A stretch of DNA of 64,000 nucleotides from Planomonospora sp. ID82291 (GTDB lineage Bacteria > Actinomycetota > Actinomycetes > Streptosporangiales > Streptosporangiaceae): contig NZ_JABTEX010000002.1 in assembly GCF_015711645.1 (NCBI RefSeq), forward strand, positions 1,178,001-1,242,000, written 5' to 3'. Below the pieces are notes generated by a model. That model was not told the DNA's origin. It worked only from the letters and a program-made list of their open reading frames with translations, and did no database searches. The position numbers were made by a program, and so were the translations under genes. Of this stretch, positions 45,093 to 53,409 are shown one piece after another (position 1 is the first letter of the stretch; the number at the start of each line of letters is the position of its first letter).

Positions 45093-45377
45093 TCACTCCC
45101 CCACCGCGGCGAGTACGCGTGCGACCTTGGTCGCGGCACCGGCGGGATCCTCCGCCGTGTGCATCCGCTCGCCCCAGGACCAGCAGTAGTACCAGTCGGG
45201 ACGGCTGGGCGCGGCCTGGGCGCGGCAGGTGACGTTCTCCGCCAGGCTGGTCGCGTTCGGGTTGATCACGCGGGCGAACACGCGACCCGTCCGGCTCCGC
45301 ACCACGCGGGCGTGCAGCCCTCGAGCATCCAGTTCCGACACCAATCGCTCCAGATGCTCGAAATCGTCTCCCTGCAC
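45093..45377 (-). CDS. Small conserved protein next to an XRE regulator
   Basis: The 94-residue protein is not one I can name. It has a helix with FEHLERLVSELDARG, a strand-like ARVVRSRTGRVFARVINP and a Cys/Trp-rich part (NVTCRAQ; DWYYCWSWGERM), ending in a short helix. The GTG at 45377 has GGAGGAGGGA upstream, a strong ribosome binding site; the longer open frame is not supported. It is divergent from a helix-turn-helix/TPR regulator gene, a pairing often seen in actinomycetes, so it may act with or be controlled by that protein. Confidence 0.65.
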   Translation of the reverse strand: MQGDDFEHLERLVSELDARGLHARVVRSRTGRVFARVINPNATSLAENVTCRAQAAPSRPDWYYCWSWGERMHTAEDPAGAATKVARVLAAVGE

Positions 45378-45718
45378 CTCGTCCCTCCTCCTTGGGGTCG
45401 GCCGACACCGAATCGCATTCTTGTGATCGGGCGAATCGGCGCTGGTCGGCCAAAGATGTCTCACACCGGCGCGGTGGTCAACGTCACGAAACCCGAGATC
45501 AGGGTGGCCGTTCTCCCAAGTAGGTTGAAAGAAGCAGTCCGGGGGGAGACGATCCTTAGCCGATGGCTCTATTCGCTGGTTCCGGATGAGCCAAAGGTGG
45601 TCCATCATTCTCAGTAGGCGCAGTGCGACGCCATCGTCACACTGCGTCAGCAGGAGAGGACCGGTCAGGACATGTAAGTGTGCCAGCCCGCCCAGCTGGT
45701 CACGAGAGAGGGGCCGGT
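45378..45718. other. Divergent promoter region with hairpin
   Basis: This 341-bp region between the small gene and the XRE regulator gene is less GC-rich than coding DNA and has no supported gene. It holds an 11-bp stem with one mismatch and CCAT loop (GCAGTGCGACG/CGTCACACTGC) at 45620-45645, about 75 bp before the regulator start. This may be an operator or leader hairpin. Confidence 0.55.
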
Positions 45719-47281
45719 ATGTCCGGCAGGCAGCACAGAGAGACAGAGCTGGCGCGGCGGATCCGAGCCCGCGGTCTGGCCGCGGGACGGGGCTCGGCGC
45801 AGATAGCCGAGGAGATCCACGAGAAGTGCGGTCCGCAGTTCGGGACCACGCGGATCAAGGGTCATCGTCTCGCGCACGGCATCGCGCTCGCCGACGTGAT
45901 CGAACAGGTCAGGGCGCTGTTCGAGCGCGACGGGAAGCCGGCGCCCGGCATCGGGGAGACGCTTCTGTCCGCCTACGAGAGCGGGCTGAAGCGGCCCGGT
46001 CCCGAATACCTCCACTATCTGTGCACCGTCTACCGGGTAGAACCGGTCGCCCTCGGGTACGAGGGCCCGTGCATCTGCGGTCACGGCCACAAGATGCCCG
46101 GTGTCGTCCGAGGCGATCTCCAGGATGAGAAACCCGAAGCTTCCCCTGGGCCGCGCGAGCGGTGGCTCCCACCTCAGGTCGGCGGCGACCCTTCGGTGGA
46201 CGGGGGCGAGGAGGACGAGAACGTGCTACGGAGAACGCTTCTGGGCCTTCTGGCCGGCGGCAGTGTCGCCTTGGACGGCCAGGTGCTCGGATCGGTGGAC
46301 AACATACGCAGGAGGATGGACGGCACCCTGGTGTCGGCCACGGTCTCCCCGGCGATGCTCGATCAGTGGGAGGAGGCCGCGGTCGGGTTCGGGCGGCAGT
46401 ACATGAACACGCCGCCGCTCCGCCTGCTGTGCGACGTGCTGCTGGAGTTCAGCGCCGTGCGCAAGGCGATGGAACGCCGGCAGCCCGTGGACCTGCAGGA
46501 ACGGCTCTGCCGGATGGCGGCGCAGCTGGCCGGGCTCAGCGGCATGATCATGATCAATCTGGGTGACCACCGGATGGCCCGGTCCTTCTTCAGGACCGGC
46601 CGTATGGCGGCGGACGAGACCGGGGACCGGGCGCTGCGGGCCTGGGTCACGGCCCGCGAGGCGCTGGTCCCGCTGTATTACGGCGACCCGCGCGAGGCGC
46701 TCAACCTCGCCAAGAAGAGCGGTGACCTGGCCGGTCAGACCCCGTGCGCGGCGCAGGCCATGGCGCCGGTGGTCGAGGCCCGGGCGCTCGCGATGCTCTC
46801 GGGCTCGGGGAAGAAGGATGTGGTCGACCAGGCCAAGCGGGCGCTGTCGCGGGCCAGGGCGGCGTTCTCCCAGATGACCGCGGACCAGAAGGAGGACGCG
46901 GCCTTCGGCTACACCGAGCGCCAGCTCTACTTCCACCAGGGTGACGCCCTGGTCAGGCTGGGGCAGGCGATGGAGGCCGACCTCATCCTCGAGCAGGCCC
47001 TCACCAAGTACGGTCCCTCCGACTGGCTCGACCCCACACTGATCAGGCTTGACCGGGCCAGGTGCAAGCTGATGGAGGGTGACGTCGAGGAGGCGCTCAC
47101 GATCGCCCAGGCGACGATCGAGGGGCTGGGCGACGGGTGCAGGCCGGACATCCTCATGCAGCGTGCTCAGGAGGTGGCGCGGGCGGTCGAGGCCAAGGCC
47201 CCCGGTCATCCCCGACTCAAGGCCTACCTGGAGACGCTGCGCACCGCCTCGGTGACCGAGCTCGAAGTGCCGACTGCATGA
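45719..47281 (+). CDS. XRE-family regulator with TPR-like C-terminus
   Basis: The 520-residue protein has an N-terminal helix-turn-helix of the XRE type spread over TRIKGHRLAHGIALADVIEQ and LSAYESGLKRPGPEYLHYLC. A disordered spacer follows, then about 330 residues of helical repeats resembling TPRs (DHRMARSFFRTGRMAADETG; GDALVRLGQAMEADLILEQA). Such proteins are common actinomycete regulators of development or small-peptide signalling, but the ligand is unknown. The ATG at 45719 follows AGAGAGGGG. Its stop overlaps the downstream GNAT gene start. Confidence 0.85.
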   Translation: MSGRQHRETELARRIRARGLAAGRGSAQIAEEIHEKCGPQFGTTRIKGHRLAHGIALADVIEQVRALFERDGKPAPGIGETLLSAYESGLKRPGPEYLHYLCTVYRVEPVALGYEGPCICGHGHKMPGVVRGDLQDEKPEASPGPRERWLPPQVGGDPSVDGGEEDENVLRRTLLGLLAGGSVALDGQVLGSVDNIRRRMDGTLVSATVSPAMLDQWEEAAVGFGRQYMNTPPLRLLCDVLLEFSAVRKAMERRQPVDLQERLCRMAAQLAGLSGMIMINLGDHRMARSFFRTGRMAADETGDRALRAWVTAREALVPLYYGDPREALNLAKKSGDLAGQTPCAAQAMAPVVEARALAMLSGSGKKDVVDQAKRALSRARAAFSQMTADQKEDAAFGYTERQLYFHQGDALVRLGQAMEADLILEQALTKYGPSDWLDPTLIRLDRARCKLMEGDVEEALTIAQATIEGLGDGCRPDILMQRAQEVARAVEAKAPGHPRLKAYLETLRTASVTELEVPTA

Positions 47282-47769
47282 GTCTCAGGATCAGGCGCTA
47301 CCGCTGGTCCGACCTCGAAGCCGTCTGCGCGCTGCACCAGATCTGCCTCGCGCAGGTCGGGCTCGCCCCGGGAGACGGCGTCTGGTACGACGACGACTTC
47401 CCGCGGATCAACGAGGTCTATCTCGCCGACCGGGGAGAGTTCCTGGTGGGGGAGGCCGGCGGCCGCGTCGTGGCGATGGGCGGGCTGCGCCGGATCGACG
47501 ACGAGGTCGCCGAGATGTGCCGCCTGCGGGTGCATCCGGAGTTCCAGCGGCAGGGGTACGGCGCCCGGACGGTCCTCTCCCTGGAGGCGCGGGCGGTCGA
47601 GCTGGGCTATGGGCGACTCCTCTGTGACACCACGCTGAATCAGTGCGCGGCGATCGGGCTCTATCGCAAGTACGGCTGGCGTGAGATCCGCAGGGAGGAG
47701 CGAGGGGGATACGTCGTGCTGTACTGGGAGAAAGATCTGACGAGCACGATGTCCGTCTTGCCTCAGTGA
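47278..47769 (+). CDS. GNAT-family N-acetyltransferase
   Basis: The 163-residue protein has the GNAT acetyl-CoA-binding core: EMCRLRVHPEFQRQGYGART carries the R/Q-x-x-G-x-G/A motif A, and the C-terminal part CAAIGLYRKYGWREIRRE is motif B. Substrate is unknown. The ATG overlaps the TGA of the XRE regulator gene (ATGA), so expression is coupled to that regulator. Confidence 0.88.
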   Translation: MSLRIRRYRWSDLEAVCALHQICLAQVGLAPGDGVWYDDDFPRINEVYLADRGEFLVGEAGGRVVAMGGLRRIDDEVAEMCRLRVHPEFQRQGYGARTVLSLEARAVELGYGRLLCDTTLNQCAAIGLYRKYGWREIRREERGGYVVLYWEKDLTSTMSVLPQ

Positions 47770-48243
47770 CGCGCATATCGCATTGATCTCGCTCCGTCAT
47801 CGCCGGTCACAGGAATGACGGGCCGTTCATTCCCCGTATCCGTTCATTATCCGTACCCGTGCCGATTCCTTCGGCGGGTGCATCGCCGGCGGATTCGCGC
47901 GGAGGCCGGAACGTCCCGATGCGCCCCACGGCCGGCCCGGGGAAGAGGACCCTCCCTGAGGGGTGGAGAGAACCACTCCTGAGGGAGTTGTCCTCTCCCT
48001 CCAGAAGGAATGTCTCCACGGCCGCTGATGAAGTGGACGCCGGACGACGCCCCTTCAGACTGAGGATCTTCTCCCGTGGGAGTGGTCTTCTGTGCTCCAG
48101 GGTGGAATCTTTCCTCCGCTCGTCCGGATCGCGCCGGGCCGACGGCCGGACGCCGCGACGGGGGCGCGGCTCGTCGCGGAACCGTCCCTGCGGCGAGGGC
48201 TTGTCGCTTGCTTTGCGCTGAACGATCGTTTAACTTGCTGAAC
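47770..48243. other. 474-bp intergenic region with a long hairpin
   Basis: No gene with proper codon use is seen. The region contains a long stem-loop (47945-47995) and, at its right end, the promoter and operators of the TetR gene. Short frames are AT-richer at third positions than real genes here. It may hold a small RNA or a decayed gene. Confidence 0.5.
47945..47995. other. Long stem-loop, possible structured RNA
   Basis: Arms 47945-47966 and 47973-47995 can form about 20 pairs with one small internal loop, one mismatch and a 6-nt loop, AGAGAA. It is 175 bp beyond the GNAT stop and 250 bp before the TetR start, with no T-tract, so a simple terminator is unlikely. Confidence 0.55.
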
Positions 48244-48254
48244 GTGTGTTCAGC
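48208..48254 (+). promoter_or_regulatory. Leaderless TetR promoter with two operator palindromes
   Basis: TTGCTT (48208-48213) and TAACTT (48231-48236), with a 17-bp spacer, form a good sigma-70-type promoter whose start point falls at the GTG start codon at 48244. AACGATCGTT (48221-48230) is a perfect palindrome in the spacer. GCTGAAC-GTGT-GTTCAGC (48237-48254) is a perfect inverted repeat whose centre contains the start codon. This looks like autorepression by the TetR protein. Confidence 0.7.
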
Positions 48255-48861
48255 ACGAGACGACCGTACCGCCAGGGCCGTCATCCGGGACCGGGCGCTG
48301 GAGCTGTTCGCGGCCCGGGGATCCGCGTCGGTGACGGTCCGCCAGATCGCCGCGGCCGCCGAGGTCTCGCCCGGCCTCGTCATCCATCACTTCGGTTCGA
48401 AGGACGGGCTCCGCGCGGCGGTGGACGACCACGTGGCGTCGGTGTTCGACGTCCTGTTCGCCGAAGCGGCCGGAGGGGGACTCGACGTGTCCGACGGGGT
48501 CTCCATGGCGGAGACGCTCCTGGCGGAGCTCCCCCCGGATTCACCGGTCCCCGCCTACCTGCGCCGCCTGCTGCTGTCCGGCGATCCCGCCGGGACCGCG
48601 GTGTTCCGCCGGTGGTTCGCGGCCGGCAGGGCGATGACCGAGACGCTCACCGCGCGCGGGGTGCTCTCCCCGGGCCGGGACCCGGAGGTCCGTACGGCCT
48701 TCCTGATGGCCAACGATCTGGTGCTGCTGCTCCTGCGGGACCAGCTCGCCGATGTGCTCGGCGTCGACCCGCTCGCTCCCGAGGGGGCGGGCAGATGGGC
48801 GGAGGAGGTGCTGAGCGTCTACCGGGACGGTCTGTTCGGCAGGGAAGGGGAGAGGCCGTGA
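48244..48861 (+). CDS. TetR-family repressor
   Basis: The 205-residue protein has the TetR helix-turn-helix: ALELFAARGSASVTVRQIAA then AEVSPGLVIHHFGSKDGLRA, and a helical C-terminal ligand domain. The gene's stop overlaps the GTG of the FAD monooxygenase gene, so it very probably represses that enzyme until a small substrate or drug appears. No Shine-Dalgarno sequence precedes the GTG at 48244, in agreement with a leaderless transcript. In-frame TTG and CTG codons just upstream are alternatives. Confidence 0.88.
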   Translation: MCSARDDRTARAVIRDRALELFAARGSASVTVRQIAAAAEVSPGLVIHHFGSKDGLRAAVDDHVASVFDVLFAEAAGGGLDVSDGVSMAETLLAELPPDSPVPAYLRRLLLSGDPAGTAVFRRWFAAGRAMTETLTARGVLSPGRDPEVRTAFLMANDLVLLLLRDQLADVLGVDPLAPEGAGRWAEEVLSVYRDGLFGREGERP

Positions 48862-50006
48862 ACGTCCTGATCTGCGGCGCCGGAATCGCCGGGCTCACGC
48901 TGGGCTGGTGGTTGCGGCGGGCCGGAGCGGAGGTGACGCTCGTCGAGAGGGCGGCCGGCCCGCGCAGCGACGGTTACATGATCGACTTCTTCGGCGCCGG
49001 CTACGACGTGGCCGAGCGGATGGGCATCCTCGCGCGGTTGCACGACGCCTCCGCCGACATCGCCGAGATCGTCTACCTCGACGGGCGCGGCAGGCGGGCC
49101 GGCGGCTTGCGCTACGACGCGGCCCGGGCGGCGGCCGGCGGGCGCGTGCTCAGCGTGATGCGCGGTGAGCTGGAGAGGATCCTGCGGTCGTCGCTGGACG
49201 CCGGTGCCGAGATCCGGTACGGCGCCGGCGTCACCGCGATCCGGGAGGCCCCCGGCGGGGTGGACGTCGAGCTGACCGACGGGAGCGTCCGCCGCGTCGA
49301 CCTCCTGGTGGGCGCCGACGGTCTGCACTCCGCGGTCCGGAGGCTGGTCTTCGGTCCGGAGGAGCGCTACCTGCGACCGCTCGGCTACCACACGGCCTCC
49401 TACTTGATCCGGGACGCCGGACTGGCCGGGGAAGCGGGCCGGAGGGCCCTCCTGGTGAGCGTGCCGGACCGGCAGGCGGGGATCTACCCGACGCGGGACG
49501 GGGATCTCGCCGCCTGGCTGGTCCATGCCGTGCCCGGGACGGCCCTGCCCGCCGACGCCCGGGCGGAGATCGCATCCCGCTACCGGGGGATGGGCCGCCT
49601 GGTGGACCGGGTGCTGGCCCACTGCCCGGAGGATCCCTACTACGACCAGGTCGCCCAGATCCAGATGCCCGGATGGAGCCGGGGGCGGGTCACCCTGCTC
49701 GGTGACGCCGCCCACGCGGTCTCGCTCATGGCGGGTCAGGGGTCGTCGATGGCGATGGCGGGGGCGCACGTGCTCTCCACCGAGCTGCTCGGCGCCGGCG
49801 TCGAGGCGGCCCTGGAGCGCTACGAGCGCCGGATGCGCCCGTTCGCCCTGGGCAAGCAGAGGGGCGGCCGCGGGGCCGCCCGCTGGATGGTCCCGCACCA
49901 GCACTGGCGGATCACGCTGCGCAACCGCCTGTTCGGCTTCGCGGACCTGCCCGGCGGCACCGCCGTCATGAGCCGCGCCTTCCGGCGGCTGAGCGCCGGC
50001 GTGTGA
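48858..50006 (+). CDS. FAD-dependent monooxygenase (TetX/PHBH type)
   Basis: The 382-residue flavoprotein has the FAD-binding GxGxxG motif in VLICGAGIAGLTLGWWLRRA, the DG motif in DLLVGADGLHSAVR and the GD motif in GRVTLLGDAAHAVSLMAGQG. This is the group A flavin monooxygenase fold, to which TetX and many aromatic hydroxylases belong. Its substrate is not predictable. It is co-transcribed with the TetR gene. Such TetR-monooxygenase pairs often detoxify or modify aromatic compounds. Confidence 0.9.
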   Translation: MNVLICGAGIAGLTLGWWLRRAGAEVTLVERAAGPRSDGYMIDFFGAGYDVAERMGILARLHDASADIAEIVYLDGRGRRAGGLRYDAARAAAGGRVLSVMRGELERILRSSLDAGAEIRYGAGVTAIREAPGGVDVELTDGSVRRVDLLVGADGLHSAVRRLVFGPEERYLRPLGYHTASYLIRDAGLAGEAGRRALLVSVPDRQAGIYPTRDGDLAAWLVHAVPGTALPADARAEIASRYRGMGRLVDRVLAHCPEDPYYDQVAQIQMPGWSRGRVTLLGDAAHAVSLMAGQGSSMAMAGAHVLSTELLGAGVEAALERYERRMRPFALGKQRGGRGAARWMVPHQHWRITLRNRLFGFADLPGGTAVMSRAFRRLSAGV

Positions 50007-50040
50007 GGCCGGCTGGTGGGGCCGGGATGGTGGGACCGGG

Positions 50041-50493
50041 TCATTCCGGCAGCGTGAGGCGGGAGACGATCTCCGGCAGGCCGGGCGGGTCCACCACGTC
50101 CGGCAGCCCGGCCAGCTCCTCGGTGAGGAACCAGCCCGACCCGAGATAGGCGCCGTCCTCCTCGGCGGTGAGCCGGTCGGGACGCACCTGCGGGGTGCGG
50201 CCGAACCTGGCCAGGTAGAACCGCTCGGTCTTGACGTAGCGGACACCGAGCCAGGTGAAGTCCCGGTGCACCGGCAGCCACCGGTCCAGCACCGCCTCGC
50301 CGGGCAGGCCCGTCTCCTCGGCCAGTTCCCTGCGGGCGGCCTCCAGCGGGGTCTCACCCGGGTCGATCCCGCCGCCCGGCGGCTCCCACAGGGCCTGCCC
50401 GCTCACCGCGTCGCGCCAGTGCATCAGCAGCACCCGGCCGGAGCCGTCCACGCAGACCACCCGCGCCGCGGGCCGATCGTTCGCCTCCGTCAC
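50041..50493 (-). CDS. NUDIX hydrolase
   Basis: The 150-residue protein has a complete Nudix box, GGGIDPGETPLEAARRELAE followed by ETGL, fitting GX5EX7REUXEEXGU. Such enzymes hydrolyse nucleoside diphosphate-linked substrates such as damaged nucleotides or NADH; the exact one is unknown. The start at 50493 is a GTG. A 16-bp direct repeat, CGCCTCCGTCACCGCT-like, lies around it at 50485-50530. Confidence 0.92.
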   Translation of the reverse strand: MTEANDRPAARVVCVDGSGRVLLMHWRDAVSGQALWEPPGGGIDPGETPLEAARRELAEETGLPGEAVLDRWLPVHRDFTWLGVRYVKTERFYLARFGRTPQVRPDRLTAEEDGAYLGSGWFLTEELAGLPDVVDPPGLPEIVSRLTLPE

Positions 50494-50528
50494 CGCTCGC
50501 CTCCGTCACCGCTCGCCTCCGTGATCGC

Positions 50529-51161
50529 TCATCGTTTCATCGCGCCGTCGGCGATGGCGTCGGCGGCGTCACCGATGGCGCTGGCGACGACCTCCAGGCG
50601 GCGTGCCAGCTCGCGCTCCTTCATGGTCTCGGAGGTGATCTCCCCGGAGAAGATCTGGGCGATCTCGTACTGGTACATGCGCTGGAGGGTGCCGCTGGCC
50701 TTCTTCACCTCCAGCGCGTCGCCGATGACCGCCGAGGGCCGGGAGGCCAGGTCGTAGATCGCGGTCTCCAGCGCCTCGATCCCGGCGATCACCTGGTCCA
50801 GCATGGGGGCGAAGCGCCGCTGCCCGCGCACCCGGTAGAGATGCGACTCGCGGACGAAGTCCCGCAGGGAGTCCAGGACGTCGTCGATCGAGCGGGACAG
50901 CCGGAACATGTCCTCCCGGTCGATCGGGGTGATCAGGGCCCCGGAGAGCTCCTCCACCAGGCGGGCGCGCTCGGTGTCGCCCCGGTGCTCGATCTCCCGC
51001 ATCATCTCGTGCGCGTCGGCCCTGCGCGTGTCACCGCCGATCATGGCGACGGCCAGCCAGGCGCCCTGCTTGGTGGCCTCCAGCTGCCCGATCAGCGCGT
51101 CGGTGAGCGCGTTGTCCATGCGACCGGTCATCAGGTCCCGGATGCGGCGTAACCGTTTCAA
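50529..51161 (-). CDS. PhoU-like (DUF47) protein partnering Pit
   Basis: The 210-residue all-helical protein belongs to the DUF47/PhoU-like group that accompanies Pit phosphate permeases. Typical parts are ADAHEMMREIEHRGDTERAR and DREDMFRLSRSIDDVLDSL, with metal-binding acidic residues. The TTG at 51161 overlaps the permease stop (TTGA) and has AGAGGAG upstream, so translation is coupled. It probably regulates phosphate uptake by the permease. Confidence 0.85.
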   Translation of the reverse strand: MKRLRRIRDLMTGRMDNALTDALIGQLEATKQGAWLAVAMIGGDTRRADAHEMMREIEHRGDTERARLVEELSGALITPIDREDMFRLSRSIDDVLDSLRDFVRESHLYRVRGQRRFAPMLDQVIAGIEALETAIYDLASRPSAVIGDALEVKKASGTLQRMYQYEIAQIFSGEITSETMKERELARRLEVVASAIGDAADAIADGAMKR

Positions 51162-52105
51162 GCGACCACTCCTCTGACGACGAGCGCCACCGCCGCGGCG
51201 AGCAGACCGCTCACCGGCAGCGTCAGCATCCAGGCTAGAACGATCTTCAATGCGGCGTGCCAGCGCACCCTGCCGGCGCTCTCGGTCAGCCCGGCCCCGA
51301 TCAGGGCGCCGGCGATGGTCTGGGTCATGCTCACCGGCGCGCCGAGCGCGGCACAGCCGAGTACGGCGGTGCCGCTGGACAGCTCGGCGGTCACCCCGTG
51401 CAGCGGCCGAGAGGCGATGATCTCCCGGCTGAGTGTGCGGCCGGCGCGCGGCAGGCCGTACACGGCGCCGGCGCCGAACATCCCGGCCATCGCGACGCAG
51501 GTGGGCAGCGGTGCTCCCGAGAAGCCCTGGGCCAGCATGAAGACGGCCAGCATCTTCTGGCCGTCGTTGGCCGCGTACGCCAGGCACTGCAGGGTGAACC
51601 CGACCCGGTGCCACCGCCGCAGCAGGCGGGTGTGCCCCAGCAGCGACAGTGCGCGGCGCGCCGGGACCGCCAGCAGCGCGCCGACGAAGGGCGCCGCCAG
51701 CGCGACGGCGAGGACGAACAGCACGGTCCGGAGGGAGACCGGCACCCCCCAGCCCAGACCGGCTCCGGTGAGGGCGCCGACGATGGCGAGGGTCAGGCTG
51801 GTGGGTCGCCCCCGGTTGCTCAGGACCATGACGACGACCAGCGCGGACAGGACCGCGACGGACATGACGACCTGCCCGGCGGGCCCGCCCACGGCCGTCA
51901 GGCTGGTGGCGAAGGTGGTCGCGACCCTGTGCGTCACCATGGGGACCAGCGCGACCGCGGTCATCATCATGAGCACGCCGGTCACCGGCCGGATGCTGGG
52001 GATCTTGAGTCCGGTCGCGAGCAGCGCGCCGCCGTCGTTGACCCCCGTGACGACCGCGAACAGCGCCGCGAGCGCCGTCAGCGCGGCGAGGCTCACGGTC
52101 GCCAC
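51158..52105 (-). CDS. pit: Pit-type inorganic phosphate transporter
   Basis: The 315-residue membrane protein has about nine to ten hydrophobic segments and the duplicated signature of Pit permeases: VTGVNDGGALLATGL in the first half and AYAANDGQKMLAVFMLA in the second, with the Asn-Asp pairs. It imports phosphate, probably as a metal complex, with protons. Its gene precedes the PhoU-like gene in one operon. Confidence 0.9.
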   Translation of the reverse strand: MATVSLAALTALAALFAVVTGVNDGGALLATGLKIPSIRPVTGVLMMMTAVALVPMVTHRVATTFATSLTAVGGPAGQVVMSVAVLSALVVVMVLSNRGRPTSLTLAIVGALTGAGLGWGVPVSLRTVLFVLAVALAAPFVGALLAVPARRALSLLGHTRLLRRWHRVGFTLQCLAYAANDGQKMLAVFMLAQGFSGAPLPTCVAMAGMFGAGAVYGLPRAGRTLSREIIASRPLHGVTAELSSGTAVLGCAALGAPVSMTQTIAGALIGAGLTESAGRVRWHAALKIVLAWMLTLPVSGLLAAAVALVVRGVVA

Positions 52106-52440
52106 CTCACGCCGGCCGTCTGCGCCTCAGGCTTTCCCCGCCTGGGGCCCGTGCGCGGTCTTCGCGTCTGCGTCCGTACCGTCTCCGTCCGCGCCTCGGG
52201 GGTGATCCGTCACCGGACATAGATACCCGGAGCGGTGCGGAACCTAGCATCACAATGTGAGACGGCGGTTCCGGCCTCGCCGGAGGGCCGCGGGAGGACC
52301 GCCCCGACGGCGGACGCGGGTAACCTCGTTCCCGCGACCGCCGGGACGGACCGGCGCCGGCCGGACGCGGAGAACGCGGCGGCCGGCCGGGCCCGGTCCC
52401 ACGGCGCCCGAACGATCCGACCCGCGCGAAGGTGAAGGCC
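52106..52440. other. Divergent intergenic region before purU
   Basis: No gene is supported. It contains GGTGA-TCCG-TCACC (52201-52214) and TCACA-A-TGTGA (52249-52259) inverted repeats and a TANNNT-type TAGCAT (52245-52250). These could serve promoters of the pit operon (minus) and purU (plus). Confidence 0.45.
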
Positions 52441-53292
52441 ATGAGTCCTGCCGAGTACGTCCTGACGCTGTCCTGCCCGGACCGGCCCGGTGTCGTCGCC
52501 GCGGTCTCCGGGATGCTCGCCGGGTACGGGTGCAACATCACCGAGAGCCAGCAGTTCGGCGACCGGGACAGCGAGCGGTTCTTCATGCGGGTGCAGTTCT
52601 CCGCTCCGGTGCCCGAGGACGAACTGCGCACCGCGCTGGCCGCGCTGGCCCCCGAGTTCGGCATGGAGGTCAACCTGCGCGCCGCGGCGGTCAGGCCGCG
52701 CGTGCTCATCATGGTCAGCAGGTTCGACCACTGCCTGAACGACCTGCTCCACCGGGTCCGCTCCGGCCTGCTCGACATCGAGATCGTCGCGGTCGTCTCC
52801 AACCACCCCGACCTGCGTCCGCTCACCCAGTCGCACGGCGTCGACTACCACCACCTGCCGGTCACCCCGGACACCAAGGCCCGGCAGGAGGCGGAGGTCC
52901 TGACGCTGGTCGAGCACTACCAGGCGGACCTGGTGGTGCTCGCCCGCTACATGCAGGTGCTCTCGCAGGACCTCTGCGAGAAGCTGGCCGGACGGGCGAT
53001 CAACATCCACCACTCGTTCCTGCCGTCGTTCAAGGGCGCCAAGCCGTACCACCAGGCGCACGCCCGCGGGGTGAAGCTGATCGGGGCCACCGCCCACTAC
53101 GTGACGTCGGACCTGGACGAGGGGCCGATCATCGAGCAGGAGGTGGCCCGGGTCAACCACAGCCACTCCCCGGAGGACCTGGTCGCCATCGGCCGGGACG
53201 TGGAGTGCCTGGTGCTGGCCAGGGCGGTCAAGTGGCACGCCGAGCAGCGGGTACTGCTCGACGGCCACAAGACGATCGTCTTCCCCCGGTAG
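52441..53292 (+). CDS. purU: Formyltetrahydrofolate deformylase PurU
   Basis: PurU hydrolyses 10-formyltetrahydrofolate to formate and tetrahydrofolate, balancing one-carbon units for purine synthesis. The 283-residue protein has an N-terminal ACT domain (LTLSCPDRPGVVAAVSGMLA) and a formyltransferase-like domain with the active-site set INIHHSFLPSFKGAKPYHQA, GATAHYVTSDLDEGPIIEQE. The ATG at 52441 was preferred over the GTG at 52432. Confidence 0.94.
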   Translation: MSPAEYVLTLSCPDRPGVVAAVSGMLAGYGCNITESQQFGDRDSERFFMRVQFSAPVPEDELRTALAALAPEFGMEVNLRAAAVRPRVLIMVSRFDHCLNDLLHRVRSGLLDIEIVAVVSNHPDLRPLTQSHGVDYHHLPVTPDTKARQEAEVLTLVEHYQADLVVLARYMQVLSQDLCEKLAGRAINIHHSFLPSFKGAKPYHQAHARGVKLIGATAHYVTSDLDEGPIIEQEVARVNHSHSPEDLVAIGRDVECLVLARAVKWHAEQRVLLDGHKTIVFPR

Positions 53293-53409
53293 GCCGTCCC
53301 GCCGACGGGACCTCCGCGCCGGCGGTCTCCCACCGGGAACCGCGGGCGGCTTTCCGCCCCGCCGGAGCGGCTCCCGCCGGAGCGGCTCCGCGGCGGACGG
53401 GGAGCGGCC

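Noticed and set aside
50485-50530. Short CGCCTCCGTCACCGCT-like direct repeats as a regulatory iteron
   Set aside because: They overlap the NUDIX start region and are few and short; a simple slippage origin is enough.
53293-53409. GCCGGAGCGGCTCC repeats between purU and the S9 peptidase as an attachment site
   Set aside because: They are short GC-rich inverted repeats between convergent genes, best read as terminator-like sequence; no integrase or tRNA is near.
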